This document shows positions 10,546 through 21,200 of a DNA stretch of 64,000 nt, piece by piece. This stretch comes from Rhizoctonia solani (taxonomy: Eukaryota > Basidiomycota > Agaricomycetes > Cantharellales > Ceratobasidiaceae), in contig NC_057379.1 in the NCBI RefSeq assembly GCF_016906535.1, forward strand, positions 1,426,001 through 1,490,000, written 5' to 3'. The notes beneath the pieces are model-generated. The model made no database searches and was not told the DNA's origin. It worked only from the letters and a program-made list of their open reading frames with translations. How positions within the stretch are numbered: the stretch's first letter is position 1; each line of letters starts with the position of its first letter. A program made the translations under genes and the position numbers.

Positions 10546-13500
10546 ATGAGCAGGAGGTTGCGCAGCGGACGCAACTACGACGCATCCAAGGTTCCTACCG
10601 CCCCCAAGAGGCGGGCCGATAAGCGCATGGCTCCGAAAACAGCCAACCGCGTGGAACCCGAGACGTCGAACAAGACCACTGATGAGCAAGCGATTGTACC
10701 AGCGAGAAGAGTACAGCTCACCTTTGGCACCATGCCCCAAGGCGCAAGAGAGCCTGGCGAGCGCATGGTAGTGCTGGGTGTCGGGAAGCGCCAGGGAATA
10801 GCCTTCGCCGACACCGAGGGAGTCAAGTTATCTCCCTCGGCCTATGTGGCCCTCACGCAACGAGCCCCACCTATCCGGAAGGTGTTGAGCTGGCCGTTGC
10901 CGATTAAAGAGACCCGCCGAGAAGCGGATGCCCCCATGAACAGGGAAGCGACCTCAGAACAGAGCGTCGAACTCGTCGAGCGAGCGTCGGTCGAGCAGAC
11001 AAGCGCTCCCGCATATGCTGACGACCAGCGAGCAACTTCGGAAGTCCCTACGACCCCCAACATAGGCGCGGAAAGTAGGAGGGAATCGGACGACGAGATA
11101 TTCGTAACGGCTAGGACGAGCCGTGTACTAAATGAGAGCATCGTCCTGGATGATGACGGCAAGCCCGTGTTAGCGCAATATATAGTTATTGATGAGAAGG
11201 AAAGCGAGACACCTTCCAAGAATAGTAAGCGCAAGCGTACCCGCCGTAAGTCCAAGGGTAAAGGCAAGGAAAAAGAGCTGGACATCAGTGTCAGCACCGA
11301 ATCCAAGTCTACGGCTAATCATGAGGGCCTCACCTGGGACGAAGAGGTACGCCGAGCCAATGGCGACGACGGGGGCCCAGGCGATGTTGAGGAACTACCA
11401 GACGTTAGCGACTGGGTTAATCCTAACTGGTCACGATCGGATTACATACCCACGAGTGAAGGAGATTGTACCGAAGCTGAAAGCGGAAACGGAAGCGTCG
11501 AAGTAAACGCGCTGATATACGAGCTGGCGGATGAGTACGCATTTGATGATGAGGAGTATGCATCAGTACTCCGGAACCTGAGGAGCTCCGAAAGGTCAGA
11601 AAGCACTCACAGTCAGACGAGGGGGGCTGGACCATCGAGACAACCGCGCGTTACAATCGAGGAAGTCAATAGCGGGTCAGAGGACACGACAACAAGTCGC
11701 ACCAGGTCACACAAGAGTAAGGGAAAGGCAAAGGCTAAGGCTAAAGGCAAGAAGAGGAAACGTCCTAGCCTGGGAGCCGCATTGGATGACCTAGAAGGGA
11801 CGCGAGAGCGTCACGTACAACGAACAGACCCCCAAAGCACGCCAAACGCATACAGGGGCGGGGGATACCTGGAGGGTATCATAGAATCAACCCCGGCTAG
11901 GAAGTCTAGTAAGACGACCCAAACGGATATGGGGAAGGCCAGTGAACCCAGACGCAAGGAACAACGACGGGAGCGGTCGACTGAGAGAAGGCCCCCGTCA
12001 CCATCTGAATCATCCAAGTTGTCAGAGACGGATAGCGATGAAACTGAATCCACGCATACAAGCAGGTATGGAGGTGGGGGACCTCCAGATCCATCAGATA
12101 GTGGATCCGAAACAGCCGACTTGTCCAACTCAAGCTGGACCAAATTGTTGGCACGATTGCGCGATGATAACCGTTGGAGGAATAGACGGCTGGAGGAATT
12201 AGTCGCGAAGCTCAAGAAGCAAAACAAGAAACTTGAGCAAAAGGTGGTCACGCAAGCGCAATCAGGATACAAGGCACAGTCACCCAAGACGTATAAGGGC
12301 GAAGCGGACATTGACAAGCTGGATATGTTCATATTCAGTTACAACCTATACGTCAGTGATACTAGATTGAGCGACAGCAAGGCAGTGCTCACTGTCAGCC
12401 GATTCCTGGACGACAAGGCCGCGTCTTGGTACATGTTGAACGTTGCACCGGACCCCGGAAGCTACTCAATGGAATCAATATATGTCGGACTATATGACTA
12501 CTGCTTCCCACCAGATTTCAAGGACGACATGAGGAAGTTGTATAATGAAAAGAAGCAGGGAGATTCGGGCGTGCAAGATTATTTTGCCGAATTGGCTTGC
12601 TTACAAAGATGCTTACGGGAAGTCACAGACCACCAACATGTGCTGAGAGTTTGGGACGGTGCAGCCCAATATATTAAAGTGGGATGGGCACTCAAAGGCA
12701 TGAGACCGGAAGCGACTACATGCGAAACATTGCGAGAAACAGCGCTGGACATAGAGCGCGCGCACAAGTACAAACAGTCAATTGAGAAATTGGGAAATGA
12801 CAAATCGGGATCAAGAAGGAACCAATTGCGTAGTCCTTCGCAAAAGCATGACCGTGCTTCTAATTACAAGAACCCGGGGGACAATCAAAGCGGCGGAAAC
12901 CGCGGCAATAACAAAGGGACTGGATACAACAGTAACAGTAATGGTAACTGGCAGAACAAACGCCCAAACGAATACATGCGCGGCGGACAGGCAAAAGGCC
13001 ACAACGGACAGGAGAACCAGCAAAGAAAGCTTACCAACAAGAAGAAAGCCGAATTGAGGGCGGCTGGGCTCTGTTTTGAATGCAAACAATTGGGTCACCT
13101 GTCCAAGGATTGCCCAAAGTTCCACAAGGCCAAACCGTCGCATGTCAACGCAAACGCGGTTAAAGTACGCCCCAAGAGCAAGGTCAGGGTGTCGTCGGTC
13201 ATGCTCAAAGAGCTAGACAAACTCACCAGGCTGAAGGAAAAAATTGAGATCAACGCAGTAGGCGTTGGGCGGAAGAACAAAGAGCCGGGACCGAAACATG
13301 TCAAGCGAAACGCTATCAAGGTTAAGGACCACACGAGGAAGGTCCCGAACACGCTGATAGTTGAAGCCAAGCTCGAAGGCAAGTCTGTTTGCGTACTGTT
13401 AGATTCGGGATGTCAGACTGACATGGTATCCACAACCATTGTTGACCAACTCAGATTACCAAAAGTGAAACTCACGAAACCGCTGCAAGTACAGTTGGCA

Positions 13501-13848
13501 ATGGCAGGGTCGCAAGGGACGCTACATTATGGTGTGAAAGCTAGAATAGAATACCAAGGAATTGATGAGTATCAAGATTTTGATGTGGGGAATTTAGACA
13601 ACTACGACTTGATATTGGGAACACCATTCCTATTCCAACATAGCGTACAACTAAGTTTCAACCCATACGGGGTATACATTGGCTCTACAAAATCCCTACC
13701 ACTTGATGGGGAGCAGGTTATACAGATTAACTCGTTGTCCGCAGACATTGTGGGACTGCGAATGGCGGAACTACGTGACATGCTCAGAAGTGAGGCGATG
13801 AGCGTGTGCAAACCTCAGGACAGAAACACGCCCCTGCCGCCGTTCTGA
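10546..13848 (+). CDS. Outer element Gag-protease (1100 residues before a TGA)
   Basis: Residues 1-520 are low-complexity, with basic runs such as KSKGKGKEKE and KAKAKAKGKK alternating with acidic Ser-rich stretches. A coiled-coil-like segment (RRLEELVAKLKKQNKKLEQK) is followed by a capsid-type Gag domain (about residues 580-750: YKGEADIDKLDMF, FLDDKAASWY). A CCHC zinc knuckle, CFECKQLGHLSKDC, lies at about 843-856. The aspartic protease has LLDSGCQTD at about 951-959 and LILGTPFL downstream. The frame stops at TGA 13846-13848 but continues directly with INHQIPLVDE, the usual start of gypsy reverse transcriptase, so the TGA probably replaced a CGA arginine codon. Confidence 0.9.
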   Translation: MSRRLRSGRNYDASKVPTAPKRRADKRMAPKTANRVEPETSNKTTDEQAIVPARRVQLTFGTMPQGAREPGERMVVLGVGKRQGIAFADTEGVKLSPSAYVALTQRAPPIRKVLSWPLPIKETRREADAPMNREATSEQSVELVERASVEQTSAPAYADDQRATSEVPTTPNIGAESRRESDDEIFVTARTSRVLNESIVLDDDGKPVLAQYIVIDEKESETPSKNSKRKRTRRKSKGKGKEKELDISVSTESKSTANHEGLTWDEEVRRANGDDGGPGDVEELPDVSDWVNPNWSRSDYIPTSEGDCTEAESGNGSVEVNALIYELADEYAFDDEEYASVLRNLRSSERSESTHSQTRGAGPSRQPRVTIEEVNSGSEDTTTSRTRSHKSKGKAKAKAKGKKRKRPSLGAALDDLEGTRERHVQRTDPQSTPNAYRGGGYLEGIIESTPARKSSKTTQTDMGKASEPRRKEQRRERSTERRPPSPSESSKLSETDSDETESTHTSRYGGGGPPDPSDSGSETADLSNSSWTKLLARLRDDNRWRNRRLEELVAKLKKQNKKLEQKVVTQAQSGYKAQSPKTYKGEADIDKLDMFIFSYNLYVSDTRLSDSKAVLTVSRFLDDKAASWYMLNVAPDPGSYSMESIYVGLYDYCFPPDFKDDMRKLYNEKKQGDSGVQDYFAELACLQRCLREVTDHQHVLRVWDGAAQYIKVGWALKGMRPEATTCETLRETALDIERAHKYKQSIEKLGNDKSGSRRNQLRSPSQKHDRASNYKNPGDNQSGGNRGNNKGTGYNSNSNGNWQNKRPNEYMRGGQAKGHNGQENQQRKLTNKKKAELRAAGLCFECKQLGHLSKDCPKFHKAKPSHVNANAVKVRPKSKVRVSSVMLKELDKLTRLKEKIEINAVGVGRKNKEPGPKHVKRNAIKVKDHTRKVPNTLIVEAKLEGKSVCVLLDSGCQTDMVSTTIVDQLRLPKVKLTKPLQVQLAMAGSQGTLHYGVKARIEYQGIDEYQDFDVGNLDNYDLILGTPFLFQHSVQLSFNPYGVYIGSTKSLPLDGEQVIQINSLSADIVGLRMAELRDMLRSEAMSVCKPQDRNTPLPPF

Positions 13849-15891
13849 GCGATAAACCACCAAATACCTCTGGTGGATGAGCAGAGAACGTACCGCTTTA
13901 GACCCTCGAGATGTCCCAAAGCGCTTAAAGGACAATTTGAGTCAAAGGCGAGGGAATACTTGGGATCGGGACGCTGGAAGCATAGTACTGGCTCAAACGC
14001 AATACCGATGTTATTCATACCCAAGAAGAAAGACGGAAGTATCGAGCTACGCACCGTGTTAGACAAGCGCAAACAAAACGCGAATACGGTGAAAATGGCA
14101 TCACCATTGCCGTTACCCAAAGATATCCTCGCCAAAGTCAGTAGGCATAAGTATTGAACGCTACTGGACGGGAAGGACGCTTACGAGCAAATTCGGGTGG
14201 TACCCAAAGACGTGCATAAGACGTTGTTCCACACGCCTATGGGGACTATGGTTAGTCACGTAATGCAGCAGGGGGACTGTAACGCGGGCGCAACATACCA
14301 AGCGCTGATGAACCACATTTTCGCGCCGTATATAGGAGTATTTATGTTCGTGTACCTAGACGACATAGTGATATTCTCAGATACGATAGAAGAACACGTT
14401 AAACATATTTGTACCATATTGGGGGTGCTCAAGCGCAAGAGACTCTTCCTGAGTCCGAGTAAGATGCAGTTCTTTGCGGAAGAATTGCGTATACTGGGGC
14501 ATATAGTCGACGAGAAGGGGATCAGAATGGACCCGCATAAAGTTGACTCGGTGTCCAAGTGGAAGACGCCTGAATCAAAAGAACAATTAGCTAGCTTTCT
14601 AGGTGCGGTTGGATACCTAGCACCGAACTGTCCAGGTATTTGCATACCGATGGCGCCGTTGGCTAAGAGAGCGAGTGGCAACACACCATTCAGATGGGGA
14701 GGCACCAAGGAACGTGCCTTCCGTGACACGATTAAACTGGTGGAAGAATTCCGTGATAGACATCGCGTGGCGCTCAAATACGGCAAGAACGAGTCACCCA
14801 TATACCTAATTACAGACGCTAGCTTGACAGGGGCGAGTGGACTAGTAAGCCAAGGCAAAGAGTGGCAAACGGCGCAAGTAGCCGCGTTCTGGTCCGCCAA
14901 GTTCACCACGGCTCAACAGAACTACTCAGTCACGGACCGGGAAGCGTTAGCTGTGGTGTGTTCATTGGATAAATTCGGACCGTTACTACATGGGGTAGAG
15001 TTTACAATACTCAGCGATCACAAGGCACTGGAGTACCTACAGACTCAGAAGGATCTTAACCCGCAACAAATACGAATGTCAGAGAAACTGAGTCAGTTCA
15101 ATTGCACAATTAAATACATTGAGGGATCAAAAAACGTCCTTGCGGACGCCCTATCGCAAATGTATAGTGAGGATAGGAAAGGCACAGAGCGTGCGGAGAG
15201 CAAGTTTGTACCAGACTACGAGGAGGGAGACAACATACGGGACGCACGCGCGCGTAACCAATCAGTGACCCGACCAGTAGTAACTGGAATGGCGGCCAAG
15301 GTGGCAAGTGAGAGCCAGACCACGTCGGCAGGCGTCCAACAGAACCCGGAGCGCAAAAGAGTGGCCCCGGTTCGCTACGACCCGGAAATACCGGGAAGAG
15401 CGGGGCAAAGGATCAGGGCACCACGTAACCAAGGAAATGAGCGCGTGAAAGAAAATTGGAACCCCAACATACGTGATGAATTTGTTGGGGAACAAATTGC
15501 GGAAGAGGACTCAAGAGAAACTGAGCCCAACAAAAGAGAAGAGACCTCACCAACAAGCGCTGAGCTGGAGGGCGGGAGTCGGGCGGACAACGAACAAGAC
15601 AAGTGGGACCCGTTAGACCGCTCAGATCACCGACAGATCATGACGCTGGTGAAAGAGTTAGACGTGAATGAGGCGATAGCGAACGGCTACCAGAGTGACA
15701 AGGATTACGCAAGAATAGTGAATGAACCATCGCGTTTCGCTCAATTCAAGCTACGCGACAATTTACTATATTTCACAGAACACGGTAGGACGTACCTATG
15801 CGTCCCAGACACCACGGTCGGGGAATGGCACATAAGGACATTACTGATATCACACGCGCACTTGATAGTGTCACACCTAGGATACAAGAAG
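13849..15891 (+). pseudogene. Outer element reverse transcriptase/RNase H/integrase N-terminus, broken
   Basis: Same frame as gag. The RT begins YRFRPSRCPKALK and contains FIPKKKDGS. It is stopped by TGA at 14155-14157, just before LLDGKDAYEQIRV. It continues with GTMVSHVMQQGDCNAGATYQ and the catalytic YLDDIVIFS (about 14355-14385). RNase H follows (LITDASLTGASGL at about 14810, YSVTDREALAV, LSDHKALEYL), then an acidic linker. The integrase zinc-binding region starts with HAHLIVSHLGYKK and is cut there by the nested element at 15892. The missing part resumes at 22179 in register once one AGAAG copy is discounted. Confidence 0.9.
15887..15891. repeat. Target-site duplication AGAAG, left copy (inner element)
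   Basis: AGAAG before the inner left LTR, repeated at 22179-22183. It falls inside integrase codons of the outer element. Confidence 0.95.
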
Positions 15892-16464
15892 TGTCATAAC
15901 CTCCTAACATATACCATTGGACTCGCACGATTTTTCTGATATTTGTAGTATTTTTTACGGACTGGATATCTTTTGTTTTTCGATCACGTGATCTCGGCGC
16001 TTATTATGCCGAGATGCCGCGCCGAGATGCCGTGCCAAGGGCGCTCAGGAGAAATCCACGCTTCTGCGCAGCCCGCAGCACGCTTCTCATTTGTCTTAGA
16101 TACTTCTTTCTCTCACAAGCACAGACCATGTAGATAGTGTGCTTTGTCTATATATACAGCAGGGAAATTGCTTGGAGACACCAAGTCAATTTTACCTCGT
16201 CTCTTACACATTAGAGAAGGTAGTCAGCCAGCTAAGTAGCCGGCCCCCAAGTAGTACCAGTAGCACTCACCCCCTTATTTTGACCTATCACACCTCCAGG
16301 CCTCAGGCCCCTCCGCATCATCAGTAGATAGTTAGTTGTCGCCTTAAGCGACTTAGTAGTTAGTAGATAGCCTTAGTCAGTTAGATTACATAAGCTAGTG
16401 TAGTAGTACGGCCACAAGCGCCCGCCTCCACCAGCGCGTACCCACCTTACAGTGGTGTACGACA
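15892..16464 (+). repeat. Left LTR of inner element
   Basis: 573 bp. Differs from the right LTR at four positions: 15982 (G here, A there), 15995 (C, T), 16187 (C, T) and 16188 (A, G). All lie in three ancestral CpG dinucleotides. Contains two copies of a GCCGAGATGCCG motif at about 16008-16030. Confidence 0.95.
16149..16156 (+). promoter_or_regulatory. TATA box of inner LTR
   Basis: TATATATA, about 32 bp before the segment at 16182 that is complementary to the primer site. This fits a transcript 5' end at about 16181-16183. Confidence 0.65.
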
Positions 16465-16982
16465 TTGTAAAATCGACTTGTAGTAGGCTTGATCGACAAG
16501 GAGAGGACCCCCTGTACTAGCACGAGGGAAATAACCAGATTGGACTCGCCTTTCGTCTTCAATAATCAAACAGACGTCGGTCCCTGGTAGTACCAAATTG
16601 CTATAAGGCAGACGGGCTCTAATCCCCCGCATACCCCAAGTTTTGCCGGAACTCAGTAGTCAGCAACCCTAGACCGCTGAAATACCCGCTTGCTGAAAAC
16701 CCGCCCATATCACGACCGCCAGGTCTGTTGATTTGTCGTAGGGACAGTCCAACGCTAGGTACTAGACGCAAGGGTTTAGCGCCAGTATACTACAGAAAAA
16801 CTGCTCATAAGTCCTGATAAAGGCACTACTCCCCCCACGCCGTTTTCACCATTCCCTCTACCCGCTCTGGAGTCCCACACCCATACTCCCGTCCCTCTAG
16901 CCGATCCTCCCGTCGTTCCATTCCATCCCATTCCCAACCACCCTCTTGCAGCGCATCTCCCACTCCGCGAGACTTGCCAAGG
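16465..16982 (+). other. Leader of inner element
   Basis: 518 bp between LTR and gag ATG. Its first bases hold the primer-binding segment; the rest shows no recognised structure. Confidence 0.6.
16467..16480 (+). promoter_or_regulatory. Self-complementary primer-binding site
   Basis: GTAAAATCGACTTG, two bases inside the left LTR. Its reverse complement CAAGTCGATTTTAC matches LTR positions 16182-16195 except for the mutated CpG at 16187-16188. In Tf1-type elements the transcript's own 5' end folds back onto such a site and is cut to prime minus-strand synthesis. The intact CG here shows what the LTR sequence was before mutation. Confidence 0.7.
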
Positions 16983-18182
16983 ATGGAACCGGAACCGTCC
17001 CTTACCGCTCTCCTCGAGGCTGTCACAGCCCTCACAGCCACTGTCGGGTCCCTGCAGGCCCAAATCCAATCTCAAGGCCAGCAGCTCATTGAGCTTAAAG
17101 CCATATGCAAGGAGACCGCCGACTTACTTGGCGACAAGGATCAAGGAGGACCCCAAGTCCAAGCCCAGCCTGGCCCATCGACTGGGCCTGTCACTCCCCC
17201 TACACATACAGGGGGAGAAGCGCACACTCCAGGAACGGTTAGGCCTGGACTCAAGGCCCCCTTCCGCCCATCAAGAGGAACGGGCTTTGACTCAGAAGAA
17301 GAGGAAGAACCCAGGCGGGCCCCTAAGAGAGAGCCTGGCGACACGCCTAAGCGGAGCCTCAGCTCCCTTACCCCCTTCGACTCAGGGTCTAGCGTGAAGC
17401 AACCCAAGATGGAGCTCCCCGATCCATACAAAGGGGACTCCAGGGGAAGAAAGGCAACCCAGTGGCTGGATTGCATGCTGCTGTGGGTCGCACTTCATTG
17501 AGATCAATTCGATGAAGAAGAACAAATGGTCGTGTGGATCCTTTATCACATGACTGATAAGGCCGCCGACTGGGCTCTCCCTATCATAGGGACCATCATC
17601 AAGGGCGAGGGAAACCCCCCTACCACTATCCTGGCCTTAACGGCCAAATTCAAAGAGGCATTCGCCAATCCCAACGCCAAACGGGCAGCCGCCAGGAAGA
17701 TTGCCGCGCTTACTCAGACAACCACTACGTCTGAGTACGTTACCGAGTTCCGCAATCTTATGGCAGAACTTGATTGGAACACCGAGGCGTACATTGCCCA
17801 GTTTGTGCGCGGTCTTCACTGGAAGGTGAAGGAACTCCTGTCCACCAAGGACAATATCCCGGACGATGACCTTGAGGCTATATTTGCTGCCTCCATCAAA
17901 ATAGACAACATTTGTTGGGAAAACGAGGAGAACCGACCCAAGAAGGCCCCTGCCAAGTCCCCGGTCACCGCGACCACTTCCACCACTACCACCACCCAAC
18001 GGGTCCGCCTATCAGAGGATCCCAATTACGTTACCCTGGAGGAAAGGGATCGCCGCCGAGCATCAGGGCTGTGCGTCAAATGCGGTCAAAAGGGACACGG
18101 CATCAAACAATGCCCCAATGGCTGGAAAGCTACCATCAAAGAGGTAGCCAAGGTAGCTGATGACGAGTTGGGAAAAGACTGA
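16983..18182 (+). CDS. Inner element Gag, with one internal TGA
   Basis: The first ATG at 16983 gives MEPEPSLTALLEAVTAL, followed by a predicted coiled coil (TVGSLQAQIQSQGQQL). A Pro/Glu-rich linker leads to MELPDPYKGDSRGRKATQWL, the start of the Gag capsid fold. TGA at 17499-17501 interrupts it in frame; the fold continues with DQFDEEEQMVVWILYHMTDKAADWA. A CCHC knuckle, CVKCGQKGHGIKQC, lies at about 18072-18113. Gag ends at TGA 18180-18182, three bases after the slippery heptamer. The internal TGA most simply derives from CGA. Confidence 0.9.
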
Positions 18183-18211
18183 AACCAAGGATTACCGTCA
18201 AACCCTTGGTT
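18170..18211 (+). promoter_or_regulatory. -1 ribosomal frameshift signal between gag and pol
   Basis: G GGA AAA in the gag frame (18170-18176) is an X XXY YYZ slippery heptamer. A 6-nt spacer containing the gag TGA follows. Then comes a perfect 8-bp stem, AACCAAGG (18183-18190) with CCTTGGTT (18204-18211), closing a 13-nt loop. Slipping back one base puts the ribosome on AGA CTG AAA CCA, the open pol frame. Confidence 0.75.
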
Positions 18212-21200
18212 ACAAAAAATGCGCCTATAGAATCTATTGTTTCCGAATTTGTATCTATTGCTCTTGATTCAAATAAACGCCCCCTTTTATACATTGATTT
18301 AATAGCGCAAAACTTCCCGACGGCCCCCATCAAAACTCTAATAGATTCTGGAGCAACATCCAATTTCATTTCCCCCTCCATCGTTGAAAAGTACAAAATC
18401 CCAAAAACCCAACTCGAAAATCCACAAGTTGTGAGAATGTTAGATGGTACAATTTCACAGACTGGTCGCATATGGCACCAGGTTCATCTCGCGGTCTCGG
18501 CCAATGGCCATACACATTCCATTCCCTTCCTTGTTTGCCCAATTGGCAACACTCCGGCTATCTTAGGCATGACTTGGCTCACATCAGAATCCCCTCTTAT
18601 AGATTGGCAACAGGGATCAGTCACATTCCCTGAACAGGTTCAAATTGCCTCAGAAGAAGAAGCGGACTCAGATCCTTTAGCAGACCTTCCCCCGCAGTAC
18701 CACGAGTTTGCTAAAGTCTTTGGCGAAGAAGAATTCAATGTCCTCCCCCCACATAGGGAGTATGACATCTCTATAGACCTTGTCCCAGACGCCAAATTGA
18801 CCCCTGGCCCCATATACGGCATGACGGATGCGGAATCTAAGGCGTTGAAACAACACATTGACAAGGAACTAGCAACGGGCAAGATTTGCCCCAGTACCTT
18901 GTCCGCCGGCGCTCCAGTCATGTTTGTAAAGAAGGCAGATGGCTCACTAAGACTGGTAGTGGACTATAGGAAGCTAAATGACGTCACGCACAAGAACGTC
19001 TACCCACTCCCTAGGCAAGACGACTTGATGGCCAAACTTAGGCACGCAAAGATGTTCACAAAGCTAGATCTACGCTGGGGTTACAACAACGTCAGGATCA
19101 AAGAAGGGGATGAATGGAAAACGGCATTCAGAACTAAATATGGGCTGTTTGAATATCTGGTAATGCCTTTTGGCCTCACCAACGCCCCAGCCGCCTTCCA
19201 ACATTTCATGAACGACCTGTTCAGAGACCTCATTGACGTCACAGTGGTGATCTATTTGGACGACATACTAATCTTCTCGGAGAAACCGGAGGACCACCCT
19301 AACCACGTAAGGGAAGTCCTCTCCCGATTGATGAAGAATCAGCTGTTCTGCAAGCTCTCCAAGTGCCACTTCCACGTCACTACGGTTGATTATCTTGGCA
19401 TTGTCATATCCCCCACCGGCTTTTCCATGGACCAAAAGAAGGTCGAGGCGGTGACATCATGGCCTCAACCCAAGACAGTAAAACAGGTCCAGGCCTTTTT
19501 AGGGTTTGTCAACTACCTCAGACGTTTCATTCCCAACTTCAGCACGGTTGCGCGGCCCCTACACAACCTCACCAAAAAGGAAACCCCCTGGTCATGGGGT
19601 AAAACAGAGGAAGACGCATTCCAGGAGTTGAAGGCCCTTGTCACCAAATCCCCGGTTCTTATCCACTCCAATCCAGAACTACCCTACTACCTAGAAACAG
19701 ACGCATCAGGGGTAGCCATGGGAGCTATATTGAGCCAAAGGGGAGAAGATAACCGGCTCCACCCGATTGCGTATATGTCAAAATCCTTCTCTGGTGCTGA
19801 AGCCAACTATGACACCCACGACAAGGAACTACTGGCAATCATTAAAGCCCTGGAGGAATGGAGGATCTTCTTGGAAGCCACGGACAAACCAGTACAGGTG
19901 TTCACAGACCATCGCAACCTTGAATATTGGATGCAGGCAAGAACCTTCAACCGACGACATGCTAGATGGCGCGTATTCCTGAGTGATTTCAATTTTGAGA
20001 TACATTATCGCCCAGGGAAACAATCGGGAAAGCCTGACGCCTTATCCAGGAGATCAGATTACACGGACGCACCCCAGGAGCCAGAGGTTATGCTACCAGC
20101 CAAGGTATTTGCCAACACATCAGAAGAGGAACTTGAAATTGTCACCAAAGTCCGGAACAAACTAAGGGAGGACCCATCCCTAGAACCCATCATCCAGTTT
20201 CTGACAGAAGACGCTGATAACGCACCCCCCTCTATCCAAAAGGCCTACCGAGACTATGACTGGGAGGAAGACCTTCTATGGTACCGAGGGAAACTAGTAG
20301 TCCCAGACTCAGAGCCCCTGAAAGAACGACTGCTTAAGGAATTCCACGATTCCCCGCTGGCAGGCCACCCAGGACAACAAAGGACACTGGAATTAATCAG
20401 CAGGTCTTACTGGTGGCCCGGTATGAAGTCTTCAGCTAAGGAATGGGTCGAATGCTGCCCAGTATGCCAAACCAATCAACGTGCTCACGCACCAACCATT
20501 GCCCTCAAACCTTTAGAAGTACCCCCATTCCCTTTTCATACCATCTCTTACGATTTCATTACGGGCTTCCCTAAGTCAAACGGGCACGATGCAATACTAG
20601 TAGTCATTGACTCCTTCTCGAAGTTTGGACACTTCATCCCAACCACAAAGAAGGTCACAGCCAAGGGCCTTGCCAACTTGTTCATTAGTCATGTCTGGAA
20701 ACTACACGGATTACCGGTCAAAACCATCTCGGACCGGGGAACAACGTTCACAGGGAAATTCCTAAGGGCTCTGTACCAGCGTCTTGGAGTCAAACCAGCC
20801 TTCTCCTCAGCCTACCACCCAGAATTGGACGGCCAAACAGAAAGGGTGAATCAGTTCATAGAATTCTACCTCAGATCATATGTTGCTGCCGACCACTTGG
20901 ACTGGGCTACCTGGTTACCGCTAGCGGAATACGCCTACAATAACGCAAAGCACTCCGCCACCGGGAGAACCCCTTTTGAATTGGTTTATGGTAGAAATCC
21001 CGTCATGAATCCATCTAACGTTCCTGCCAACGTCCCAGAAGCTGATCAAGTGGCTAATACACTAGCCCGAGAATGGCAAGAGGCGGAATCAGCACTCAGA
21101 ATGACCAAGGAGCGCATGACAGGCACAAGAGGAGTGGTACCAAGATATTCTGTGGGCGAAAAAGTCTGGCTGGACGGAAAAAACGTGGAACTTAGGACAA

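Noticed and set aside
18206..18208. Independent TTG start for inner pol
   Set aside because: The pol frame is open upstream to the slippery heptamer, and -1 frameshifting explains it better than initiation at TTG.
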